From contig JADGFI010000004.1 of NCBI GenBank assembly GCA_016743945.1, positions 268,484 through 332,483 on the forward strand: a stretch of 64,000 nt of DNA, given 5' to 3'. The stretch is from Desulfobacteraceae bacterium (GTDB lineage Bacteria; Desulfobacterota; Desulfobacteria; Desulfobacterales; Desulfobacteraceae). The first letter of the stretch is position 1, and every line of letters begins with the position of its first letter. Shown one piece after another: positions 25,720 through 33,982 of the stretch. The translations under genes were made by a program, and so were the position numbers. The notes under the pieces were generated by a model. It did not search any database, was not told where the DNA came from, and saw nothing but the letters and a program-made list of their open reading frames with translations.

Positions 25720-26757
25720 TTGATATATTTTTTAAAGAATCTGATACGTATGGGCTTGAAACGCAAAGGGATCTTTATTGTTTTTGCCTACTTGGCACTT
25801 TTGTTACTATCAAGTTTGTTGATTACATTTGTGGAACCGCCTATCTCCGCTTTAACCCGTTTTGACCAAGCGTTGTGGTGGAGTATTGTGACCAGCACAA
25901 CTGTCGGCTATGGCGATTTGTTCCCTGTTTCTAACTCGGGTAAAGTTGTTGCGGTTTTTTTACCCATGTTCATGGGTATCGGTCTTTGTGCAGCATTTAT
26001 TGCCCATGTTGCTTCATTAATGATTGAGAGGAAAGATAAAAAAATGCATGGAGAGAAAGAATACAAAGGCCAAGGTCATATATTGCTGGTGGGGTCAACC
26101 GATGAAACGGAACAATTGGTTGAAGAAATCCAGAAGGATGAGACCTATACTGACCAGGATATTGTTCTTGCAGCTGATATATCAAGGCATCCTTTTCCGC
26201 ACCTGAAGAACGTTTTTTTTGTTAAAGGTCGACCCGATACCAGTCACACCCTCAACAAAGTAAATATAAAAGAAGCAACAAGGATTATTATTCACACAGG
26301 GACTGATAAAGATAGCCTGTTTGCCCTTATTAATGTGCTTAAACTGAAAAGCAAGACCTGTGAAATTACAGTCCGATGTATTTCAACCCAATCCCTGGAC
26401 ACATTTTCCAGTGTTCAAGGTGAGTTTCAAATAATCATGCAGATGACAGCTGAAATGATGGTGCAAGCCATGCAAGATAAGGTGCATATCCCGTTACAGA
26501 TCCTGCTGAGAAACGATTCTGATGAAGAAATATATTATGTGATTGTCCCAACAGCAGTCCAGGATCTCAGATGGTGGTCTCTGCATGACTATTTTAAGGA
26601 AAAATATGATATCCTGACCTTTGCCATGCAAACCGCTGATAAAAAGGTGCTCATCAACCCATCAAAAAAAGATGCGGTTTCAAGAGGTGACGGGATCTGG
26701 CTCCTGGCCAAAAAAAGACCGGTTAATATTTCCTGGCCATCGCAAATCAATGTTTGA
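25720..26757 (+). CDS. Potassium channel with TrkA-N (RCK) domain
   Basis: 345 residues. Two membrane helices (about 14-36 and 72-97) flank a pore loop with the K+ selectivity filter TVGYGD at 61-66. A cytoplasmic RCK-type Rossmann domain follows (HILLVGSTDETEQLVEEI, about 124) and a C-terminal TrkA-C-like part. It should release or admit K+ under ligand control. The Rossmann loop reads GSTDET rather than GxGxxG, so nucleotide binding may be altered. The start is TTG 25720 with GGAG 7 nt upstream; ATG 25750 is the alternative. Confidence 0.9.
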   Translation: MIYFLKNLIRMGLKRKGIFIVFAYLALLLLSSLLITFVEPPISALTRFDQALWWSIVTSTTVGYGDLFPVSNSGKVVAVFLPMFMGIGLCAAFIAHVASLMIERKDKKMHGEKEYKGQGHILLVGSTDETEQLVEEIQKDETYTDQDIVLAADISRHPFPHLKNVFFVKGRPDTSHTLNKVNIKEATRIIIHTGTDKDSLFALINVLKLKSKTCEITVRCISTQSLDTFSSVQGEFQIIMQMTAEMMVQAMQDKVHIPLQILLRNDSDEEIYYVIVPTAVQDLRWWSLHDYFKEKYDILTFAMQTADKKVLINPSKKDAVSRGDGIWLLAKKRPVNISWPSQINV

Positions 26758-26783
26758 TCCTCCCAGAGAACACCGGGAGCTGA

Positions 26784-27053
26784 AATGCCAGGGAACTTGA
26801 AAATCTGATACAAAGACGTGTGGTCATTGTGGATGGAGACACAATCAAGATGACTGATTTGCATGATTCTATGAGGTTCAACGCTTCAGTGGGCGCCGAT
26901 TGTGTTAAAAAAATTTCAACCATTCGCTATGCCATCAAAGCCACAGATAAAAGCGGAGGTTCCGGAGCTAAATGTATTGTGAAATGGAAATCCAAAATGT
27001 TTTTAAATGCGCCTTTAATTGAAGCCATTATGATCAGCATTCAAAGCGGATAA
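26784..27053 (+). pseudogene. Remnant of a sigma-54 activator (end of AAA+ domain)
   Basis: The frame opens right after a stop and reads ARELENLIQRRVVIVDGDTI then KMTDLHDSMRF. This matches the region of NtrC-family proteins just after the AAA+ core (usually GNxRELENLI, then DGDxI and DLP). Nothing of Walker A, GAFTGA or Walker B lies upstream. The next 50 residues no longer look like the family and lack the Fis helix-turn-helix. There is no credible start. It is a decayed fragment left between the K+ channel and the DUF1538 genes. Confidence 0.6.
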
Positions 27054-27134
27054 GGCATTTTTTTGTTTCCAGAGGACGGGCGATTTACAAATAAGCTAAA
27101 TGGTTTTATATCTGACATATCCACAGGAAATAAT

Positions 27135-27866
27135 ATGGTTATTAAATTAATTCTGACAAAAATCAAACGTGCCTTCACTGACCTGTTGCCCATTATCCTG
27201 GTGATCGCTTTTTTTCAGATCATTGTCTTGAAACAACCATTACCCCAAATGGGAGAAGTGCTTTTCGGTGCGCTTCTTGTGGTGACAGGTCTTACCCTGT
27301 TTGTTGAGGGACTTGAAATGGGGCTGTTTCCCATTGGTGAATCAATGGCCCATGCCCTGGCCAGGAAGGGAAGTCTTTTCTGGCTGCTTTGTTTTGCTTT
27401 TGCTTTAGGGTTTTCCACCACAGTGGCAGAGCCGGCTCTCATAGCCGTGGCCTGGGAAGCAGCAGAAATTGCAGGTCAGGGAGGCCTTATTGACTCAAGC
27501 CAGGAATCTTTAAGAAAATATGCCTTTGGACTTCGCCTGTCTGTTGCCTTTTCCGTGGGGCTTGCCATCCTTATCGGGGTTTTGCGTATTCTCCGCGGAT
27601 GGCCCATTCATTATCTGATCATCAGTGGTTATGTACTTGTGATGCTGATGACCATCATTGCTCCCCAAGAAATCATTGGAATCGCCTATGATGCCGGCGG
27701 CGTTACCACATCTACCATCACAGTGCCTCTGGTTGCAGCTCTTGGCGTGGGACTTGCTTCCTCTATCAGAGGACGAAGTCCGCTTGTGGATGGGTTTGGA
27801 CTCATTGCCTTTGCTTCTCTTCTCCCCATAATTTTTGTTATGGGATATGGACTTATTGTTTTTTAG
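27135..27866 (+). CDS. DUF1538 membrane protein, first of a pair
   Basis: 243 residues with about seven hydrophobic segments. It carries the family's GFSTTVAEPALIAVAW motif and, near the end, DAGGVTTSTITVPLVAALGVG. ATG 27135 has AGGAAATAA before it; an in-frame TTG at 27063 would add a hydrophilic leader and is less likely. The next gene is a second DUF1538 protein with the same motifs, so the two likely form a heterodimeric transporter whose halves are one protein in other bacteria. The substrate of the family is unknown. Confidence 0.85.
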   Translation: MVIKLILTKIKRAFTDLLPIILVIAFFQIIVLKQPLPQMGEVLFGALLVVTGLTLFVEGLEMGLFPIGESMAHALARKGSLFWLLCFAFALGFSTTVAEPALIAVAWEAAEIAGQGGLIDSSQESLRKYAFGLRLSVAFSVGLAILIGVLRILRGWPIHYLIISGYVLVMLMTIIAPQEIIGIAYDAGGVTTSTITVPLVAALGVGLASSIRGRSPLVDGFGLIAFASLLPIIFVMGYGLIVF

Positions 27867-27886
27867 ATAAAAAGGAGCCTGTATTC

Positions 27887-28681
27887 GTGGACTTCATATA
27901 TGAGTTTGGAAAAATATTGCTTGCCACCTGCAAAGATGTGCTGCCCATTATTGTTCTGATTGTCAGTTTTCAACTGTTGGTTTTGAGGCAGCCAATTCCC
28001 CATCTGCGGCGTCTTATTGTGGGCGGTGTATATGTTGTCATCGGACTTGCCTTGTTTCTGGCAGGACTTGAAAAAGCACTTTTCCCGCTGGGCAATATGA
28101 TGGCGACGCAATTGTCTGATCCGGCTTTTATCTATGGTCCGGGAGAAATTATTACCCAGGCGGACTGGAAGGCATATGGCTGGGTCTATCTTTTTGCAGC
28201 CATGATCGGCTTTTCAACCACCATTGCCGAACCATCTCTTGTTGCAGTGGCTTTTAAAGCCAACGAAGTATCTGCCGGAACCATCAAGCAATGGGGTTTG
28301 AGAATAACCGTCGCCATTGGGGTTGCCTTTGGCATCAGCCTTGGAACCTTTCGGATTGTCACGGGCACGCCACTTTATATGTACATTCTTGCGGGTTATA
28401 TGATTGTTATTGTACAGACCCTATTTGCCCCCAAAAACATTATTGCCCTGGCCTATGATTCGGGTGGGGTAACAACCTCAACAGTTACAGTGCCCCTGGT
28501 GGCAGCGCTGGGCCTTGGGCTGTCCGCCACCGTGCCCGGACGAAATCCCGCCTTGGATGGTTTCGGGCTCATCGCTTTTGCCAGTTTGTTCCCGATTATA
28601 ACCGTCATGGGGTATGCTCAGTTAATGCAATGGTCAACTCAACGCAAAATTAAATACATGGAGAAAAAAAATGCGATTTAA
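27887..28681 (+). CDS. DUF1538 membrane protein, second of a pair
   Basis: 264 residues. It repeats the first protein's motifs: GFSTTIAEPSLVAVAF and DSGGVTTSTVTVPLVAALGL. It starts with GTG 27887 after AAAGGAG, 20 nt after the first gene, and overlaps the PII-like gene by 11 nt. The overlap and order DUF1538-DUF1538-PII point to a transporter with its own PII-type regulator. Confidence 0.87.
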   Translation: MDFIYEFGKILLATCKDVLPIIVLIVSFQLLVLRQPIPHLRRLIVGGVYVVIGLALFLAGLEKALFPLGNMMATQLSDPAFIYGPGEIITQADWKAYGWVYLFAAMIGFSTTIAEPSLVAVAFKANEVSAGTIKQWGLRITVAIGVAFGISLGTFRIVTGTPLYMYILAGYMIVIVQTLFAPKNIIALAYDSGGVTTSTVTVPLVAALGLGLSATVPGRNPALDGFGLIAFASLFPIITVMGYAQLMQWSTQRKIKYMEKKNAI

Positions 28682-29018
28682 ACTCATCTTATCCTCGGTA
28701 AAGTCGGATATCACCGACAAGGTTGTTGATGCAGCCAAAGCGGCAGGAGCCACCGGGGCAACGATAATACCTGCCAGGGGCACCGGCATTCATGAGGCGA
28801 AAACTTTTTTCGGTCTTACCCTGGAGGCACAAACCGACATTATCATGTTCCTTGTTGAAGAGCATATTATTACTAAAATTTTAGACGCAATAAAACAAGC
28901 GGGAGAATTCCATAAACCCGGTACAGGCATTGCTTTTGTGCTTCCGGTTGAACATGTTGTGGGCCTGGAAAGCCAGATGGAAAAATTTAAACAAGAGGTT
29001 CGGAAAAATTATTTTTAA
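28671..29018 (+). CDS. PII-like signal protein linked to the DUF1538 pair
   Basis: 115 residues with a ferredoxin-like PII fold: MRFKLILSSVKSDITDKVVD at the start, GATGATIIPARGTG in the region before the T loop, and EEHIITKILDAI. The T loop is short and has no Tyr where GlnB is uridylylated, so it is a PII-like and not a true GlnB/GlnK protein. It overlaps the second DUF1538 gene and probably binds a nucleotide and gates that transporter. GGAG precedes the ATG. Confidence 0.87.
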   Translation: MRFKLILSSVKSDITDKVVDAAKAAGATGATIIPARGTGIHEAKTFFGLTLEAQTDIIMFLVEEHIITKILDAIKQAGEFHKPGTGIAFVLPVEHVVGLESQMEKFKQEVRKNYF

Positions 29019-29048
29019 GCAATATTTTTTTCGTAAAAGGAGATGGTT

Positions 29049-29453
29049 ATGGAAACAGACAATATTAAAATAGTTCGTGCAAGGGACGTGATGCATAAGC
29101 AGATTTTGACCATTGACGGTATGGCCACCGCCAGGGAAGCTGCTGCCATCATGCGTTCTAAAAGAGTGTTTTCGCTTCTTGTCAAAAAAAGACATGAAAA
29201 TGATGCCTGGGGGATACTGGTTGTTCAAGATTTTGTAAAAGGGGTGATTATACCAGGTCGCTCCCCGGACGATGTGAATGTTTATGAAATCATGACAAAG
29301 CCTATAATCACCGTTCCGGCGGATATGGATATCCGCTATGCCGCCCGTTTGATTTATCGTGCTGGCATCCGAAGAGCACCGGTTGAGGATAAAGGGGAAA
29401 TTGTGGGAATGATTTCTCTCTCCTCTTTGATTTTGGATAATGAGCTTTTTTAG
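29049..29453 (+). CDS. CBS-pair protein
   Basis: 134 residues with two CBS domains: RDVMHKQILTIDGMATAREA at the start and EIMTKPIITVPADMDIRYAA in the second half, ending with the typical GEIVGMISLSSLI. ATG 29049 has AAAAGGAG 6 nt upstream; ATG 29043 abuts that site. CBS pairs bind adenosyl nucleotides. Lying 30 nt after the PII-like gene, it likely gives a second nucleotide input to the same transport module. Confidence 0.88.
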   Translation: METDNIKIVRARDVMHKQILTIDGMATAREAAAIMRSKRVFSLLVKKRHENDAWGILVVQDFVKGVIIPGRSPDDVNVYEIMTKPIITVPADMDIRYAARLIYRAGIRRAPVEDKGEIVGMISLSSLILDNELF

Positions 29454-29500
29454 TGGTTTTAACTTGATCCATTAGCAATCACTTAACAAAAAGAAACCGT

Positions 29501-31690
29501 ATGAATATTCTATTGATTGATGATGACCCAGCATCACGTGAAAGATTGGCCGATTTTTTTCAAAAGAAGGGATACCCTTTCGTTCAAGCTTCCAATGGCA
29601 AGATCGCAATTGATATTGCCCGGCAACACCCCATAAGTATTATCATTTCTTCCCAGGAAATGCGGGATATGGATGGCATTGAGTTGTGTCGTATTATTCG
29701 TGAAGAACAAAAAGGTAATTATATTTATTGTATCATGCAGGCAAAAGAAAATGAAAAGAAGAGAAGACTGCCAGGGTATCTTCAGGGAATTGACTCATAT
29801 ATTACCAATCCTGCTGATCTTGAGGAACTGGAAGCACTGGTCCGGGTGGGAATGCGTATTGCCGGTTTCGTTACCCTGCAGCCTGCTAAAAAAGAACCGG
29901 CACAAACACAAGTGTTACCCGGACAAAATGGGAATGCAAAAGGGACTGAAAAAAAAATACCCATGGAAAAGTTTCCATTGCAGATCAAAAGGAAAGATAT
30001 TCGCAATCACGATATTAGCAATTCTGATATTTCTTTTGCCAGAATTGCCCTGGAGCAAAAGCTGATCACAAAAGAATTGCTGGCAAAAGTATTTTCTTTT
30101 CAAAAAAAAGAAAAAGTTTTGGGTAATATGATTTCCATTGGTGATATTTTTGTTGCCAACAAAACCATAACAAAAGAACAGTGCGATATTATCCGGTGTG
30201 AAATGAAAAATATAAAATCTTTTGATGGGGGAAAAGAATCCATAAAAAACTTTACTACACCCAGTCTGGAACAGATAGCTGCATTTTTAAATGTAGCAGT
30301 CGATGAAGAAAAAGCATTCCTGGTTGCACGAGGCAAACCGGCAACCTTGGGTCGTGATGCATCCATAGAATATCATTTTGATACGGACCACCTAAAGGCT
30401 GGAGCAGTAAATGAAGATGGAAACATTGATTTCAGGGAAAGGGGGGAGAGACCCCGGGTACAACGCGATGATCTTTTGGCAACAAAACTTCCCATGGAAA
30501 GCGGAAAACCAGGCATTGATGTTAACGGTAATCCCATCCTTGTGCCTGATACAAAGGATATTGCCCTGAAGTGCGGGGAAGGTACCAGGCTTTCTGAAAA
30601 TGGCCTCGAAGTTTATGCAACGATCGATGGTCAACCCAATCTTACTTTAGCCGGAGATCTTTCTGTTTTTGCCGAACTTATTATTAACGGTGATGTGGAT
30701 TTCAATACGGGAAATATTGATTTTGATGGCAATGTTGTTGTGAAGGGTGCCATCATTGACGGATTCACCATAAAATGCGGAAATCTTAATGCTAAAGAAA
30801 TCTTTGGTGCAAAAATATTTGCAATAGGTGACGTCCAAGTTTCAGGTGGAATTATCAGAACTCAGATCAAAGCAGAAGGCAAGGTAACTGCAAAATTTAT
30901 CATGAATTCAAATATTAAATCCTTTGGCAGCGTCCTGGTTGACAAGGAAGTTATAGATTCTAAAATTCGTTCCAGCGGGAATTTTATCGCAACGCGCGGA
31001 AAAATAATTTCATCTTTTATCTCTGCAAAAATGGGCTTTGAATCACTGGAAATAGGTTCCGATGCTTCTAATCCATGCCGAATAAATGTTGGGATGGATG
31101 AAAATATTAAAAAAAGAATCCAGGCATTAAATTATACCATTACTGGCAAAAGACAGATATTGGAAAACTTCCAGAAAAACTATGAAAAAGAATCAAAACA
31201 GCAGGAGACTATACATTTAAAAATATCAGAACTCGTCCATATACAGAATCATCTGATTTTAGAACAACAGTCTTTAAATGATCAGATTGAAGAATCAAAA
31301 CAAAGGGGGGTATCAAATGGTATAGACAGGATTCAAGCAAAACTTCTGGTACTCAAGGCTGAGACAGATGCTTTGGATGATCAAGCAAATATTTTTTTTA
31401 AAAATCAGGAAATGTTGGATGAAAAGATTACAGAAGGTTTGGAAAATATCAAAAACATTATCAAAGAGATCGAAACAATCAGTGATGAAAAGGAAGCCAT
31501 AAGAAAATGGTCAAAGGAGGAAAGGGGTATCCCTGTCATTAAAGTCAAAGGTTCGATCTCCCAGGGAACACACATGTTTGGAATATATTCATCAATAATT
31601 CCAAAGGAAACTATCCGAAACGTCTTCATAATGGAAAGTAAACAAACAGATGCTGATAGATGGGAAATGATGATTTTAGAATCTAAATAG
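29501..31690 (+). CDS. FapA (DUF342) protein with an inactive receiver
   Basis: 729 residues. Residues 1-120 fold like a receiver (IDDDPASRERL, MDGIELC), but Ser51 stands where the phospho-accepting Asp should be. A linker (130-250) leads to a FapA/DUF342 domain of right-handed beta repeats (about 270-545: GKPGIDVNGNPI, VFAELIINGDVDFNTGNIDF, KFIMNSNIKSFGSV), then a coiled coil (about 550-670). FapA proteins are polymer-like and membrane- or surface-patterning factors in some bacteria; the role here is unknown. It follows the CBS gene by 47 nt and its ribosome site is weak. Confidence 0.85.
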   Translation: MNILLIDDDPASRERLADFFQKKGYPFVQASNGKIAIDIARQHPISIIISSQEMRDMDGIELCRIIREEQKGNYIYCIMQAKENEKKRRLPGYLQGIDSYITNPADLEELEALVRVGMRIAGFVTLQPAKKEPAQTQVLPGQNGNAKGTEKKIPMEKFPLQIKRKDIRNHDISNSDISFARIALEQKLITKELLAKVFSFQKKEKVLGNMISIGDIFVANKTITKEQCDIIRCEMKNIKSFDGGKESIKNFTTPSLEQIAAFLNVAVDEEKAFLVARGKPATLGRDASIEYHFDTDHLKAGAVNEDGNIDFRERGERPRVQRDDLLATKLPMESGKPGIDVNGNPILVPDTKDIALKCGEGTRLSENGLEVYATIDGQPNLTLAGDLSVFAELIINGDVDFNTGNIDFDGNVVVKGAIIDGFTIKCGNLNAKEIFGAKIFAIGDVQVSGGIIRTQIKAEGKVTAKFIMNSNIKSFGSVLVDKEVIDSKIRSSGNFIATRGKIISSFISAKMGFESLEIGSDASNPCRINVGMDENIKKRIQALNYTITGKRQILENFQKNYEKESKQQETIHLKISELVHIQNHLILEQQSLNDQIEESKQRGVSNGIDRIQAKLLVLKAETDALDDQANIFFKNQEMLDEKITEGLENIKNIIKEIETISDEKEAIRKWSKEERGIPVIKVKGSISQGTHMFGIYSSIIPKETIRNVFIMESKQTDADRWEMMILESK

Positions 31691-31742
31691 TTCAAACCCC
31701 TCGCCTTTGGTCGGCATTAATGATAACACTTCTATATATAAT

Positions 31743-31790
31743 GTGTATCAGAATTTCTAAAATTGGAAGCGACTAGGGTTCAATTCTGAT
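31743..31790. terminator. Possible hairpin between convergent genes
   Basis: CAGAATT near 31748 and AATTCTG near 31781 could pair over a 26-nt loop between the FapA gene (+) and the beta-helix gene (-). The stem is short, so confidence is low. Confidence 0.25.
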
Positions 31791-33185
31791 AGACGGATAC
31801 AATCCTTCAAGCTCTCCCTTTGGATATGGCTGAATAATATTAAAAGAGATGTTTTGATCGTCCTGGGCGTGTCCCCGGTTTTCACCATTGTGAAACAGGG
31901 CGCCATTTGCCAATAAAATATGTTCGAGTCTTTTTTTAAAGCCGTCGATAAAAACAGAGCCCAGGCCTGAAAACGTCATTCTTCCGATTCTCAGGGTATC
32001 GCGTATTTCAGCCAGATCATCAAGGGCAATAGAGTTGTTTGCAATATCTTCTTTCGACCGGATGAATCCCCAGATAAGATGTTCTTCGGGTATGGAGATC
32101 GGAATATCGGGATCAATGATGGTATGGGGCATGACAATACACCCTTCCCCGATTTTAATGGGGGCGGTGGGTTTGCCATTTAAAAATGAATTAAATCCAA
32201 CAAAAGTTGAATGACCGATCTCTGAATGGATAATTTTTCCGCCGTGGGCGGTGATGCAATTGCCGGACAGATGTGAATTGATAATATAGGTATTCTCCTG
32301 GGCATTGGACCCGTCTCCCATGATGGCATTCTCTAAAAAAGCCCGTTGGGCAACCAGCACATTTTCACCAATTTGTATTTTCCCCTGAACCACTGCATAC
32401 CGGTTAACGGCAGACGTCGGTGGTGCTTTTATGGAGTCAAGATTCATCACATCAAATAATTTTTCATAGTTTTGTTCCCGTTCTTTCACAAAGTCATAAA
32501 TAATTCCTCGGGGCTGGTGAAAAGAATTGATTCCCACATAATTATCCAGAATTTCTTTTTTGAATTTATATTTGAACTCAAAATTCTGGTTTCGTATCCA
32601 TACGGTTCCGGGATCCACTTTCCGATGGAACAGCTCTCCTGCCTGAACATAGGAAAACTCACCGATAATGCACGAATGCAGGTTCATCATATCCACGGTG
32701 GCAAAGGGACCTAAAAAACACCCCTGAAGATCTGATCCGTGAATATTCACATAGTGGGCGGATATGGTATTATGAATACTGAATTCCTCGGGACTTTCCA
32801 GGTTGTGGGAGTTGCTGTGAACCAGTGTTTTATACAAAAGGCTGTCACGGATCGTGATCCGTTCATCTTCAACAAGGAGAACATCCTTTCGGTAGCGGAT
32901 GGTATCCCCCTTGCGCTTTAATTCATCTCCTCTGATATCACTTTTATAGATGGCGGATCTTCCCACATAGCACTGCCCCAGAAAATAGGACCCGGCAATA
33001 TTGGAATTTCGAAAATGGAAAAAAATGGGATGCTGGGAGGTGATGCCGTAAAATGCGTAAAACTTGAGCATTTTATCATACTCAAGGGAATTATTTACAA
33101 AATCTTCCGTATCAAAACCAAATTCCTCTAAATTAACATTCACCCGCCGGATAATTCTATCATTTAATTCTTTTAGCTGTTTCAT
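31773..33185 (-). CDS. Left-handed beta-helix (hexapeptide transferase-like) protein
   Basis: 470 residues. Repeats with I/V/L every sixth residue occur in two stretches (about 60-190 and 255-365), for example QIGENVLVAQRAFLENAIMG and IKIGEGCIVMPHTII, as in the hexapeptide transferase fold. There is no nucleotidyl- or acetyl-transferase catalytic motif I can name. It follows the NuoB-like gene of the Ehr operon after 26 nt on the same strand, so it is probably co-transcribed. It may be an assembly or scaffolding protein for that complex. It could also be unrelated. Confidence 0.72.
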   Translation of the reverse strand: MKQLKELNDRIIRRVNVNLEEFGFDTEDFVNNSLEYDKMLKFYAFYGITSQHPIFFHFRNSNIAGSYFLGQCYVGRSAIYKSDIRGDELKRKGDTIRYRKDVLLVEDERITIRDSLLYKTLVHSNSHNLESPEEFSIHNTISAHYVNIHGSDLQGCFLGPFATVDMMNLHSCIIGEFSYVQAGELFHRKVDPGTVWIRNQNFEFKYKFKKEILDNYVGINSFHQPRGIIYDFVKEREQNYEKLFDVMNLDSIKAPPTSAVNRYAVVQGKIQIGENVLVAQRAFLENAIMGDGSNAQENTYIINSHLSGNCITAHGGKIIHSEIGHSTFVGFNSFLNGKPTAPIKIGEGCIVMPHTIIDPDIPISIPEEHLIWGFIRSKEDIANNSIALDDLAEIRDTLRIGRMTFSGLGSVFIDGFKKRLEHILLANGALFHNGENRGHAQDDQNISFNIIQPYPKGELEGLYPSIRIEP

Positions 33186-33211
33186 ATATTCAAATATTCC
33201 ATCAAAAAAAT

Positions 33212-33955
33212 TTATTTAAAAAATGTTAATAACCCATGAAGATTGGTAAGGGGGTGGGGAGGACAACCGGGGATGAATAGATCCACGGGTAAAATTGTGT
33301 CCAACCCTTCTGTGACTTCAGGACTTCCCACAAAGGGACCGCCACTCAGGGTGCAACTGCCCACCGCAATGACCACTTTTGGTTCGGGAATCGCTTCGTA
33401 TGTTTTGAGCAATGCGGTTCGCATATTTTTAGAGACGGGCCCTGTCACCACAATACCATCTGAATGACGGGGAGATGCCACAAAATTAATCCCAAACCGG
33501 GCCAGATCAAAAAATGGGGTTGCCAATACGTTTAAATCGGCTTCACAGGCATTACACCCCCCGGCCGATACCTGGCGCAGTTGTAAAGATCTGCCAAATA
33601 AGCGTTTAAAATGTTGCTTTGAATGTTCAGCTAGGGAGGGCAGATCCCCATGGGTGATCAGGTGGTCTTTCTGGGCAGTGGCAATTTCAAAATCCCCGGT
33701 AAAGCGGACAAATTTACCTTGGGAAATCTGTTCACAGGTGCCGCAAAAAACACACCGGCCCATATCAATTTTTTTTGTATGGATATCAATGGCATTCTGG
33801 GGGCAGGCAGTGACACAGGCTTTTATGATATCAGGATCAGCATCTGTTTGAACAATGGGTCTGCCGCGATAGCGAGCGAATACAGCGGGTTTTTCCTGGG
33901 GATAGTTGCAGGTTTTGTACCCTTGTTCATATCTGTTTTTAAGTGTAGTGAACAT
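33212..33955 (-). CDS. Ehr complex: ferredoxin-NuoB-like fusion (HyfI-like) subunit
   Basis: 247 residues. The C-terminal half has the NuoB-type cluster ligands C134 and C137 (GGCNACEAD), C201 (VGSCTLSGG) and C231 (PGCPPHP), which bind the N2-like [4Fe-4S] cluster. The N-terminal part is a shortened ferredoxin-like domain with C47, C51, C68, C71 and C74. A typical 2x[4Fe-4S] domain has eight, so at most one full cluster is expected. It should carry electrons between an outside donor and the membrane part. It ends the six-gene operon. Confidence 0.87.
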   Translation of the reverse strand: MFTTLKNRYEQGYKTCNYPQEKPAVFARYRGRPIVQTDADPDIIKACVTACPQNAIDIHTKKIDMGRCVFCGTCEQISQGKFVRFTGDFEIATAQKDHLITHGDLPSLAEHSKQHFKRLFGRSLQLRQVSAGGCNACEADLNVLATPFFDLARFGINFVASPRHSDGIVVTGPVSKNMRTALLKTYEAIPEPKVVIAVGSCTLSGGPFVGSPEVTEGLDTILPVDLFIPGCPPHPLTNLHGLLTFFK

Positions 33956-33982
33956 TTAAAACTCTCTTTATTGTGTTTAGTA

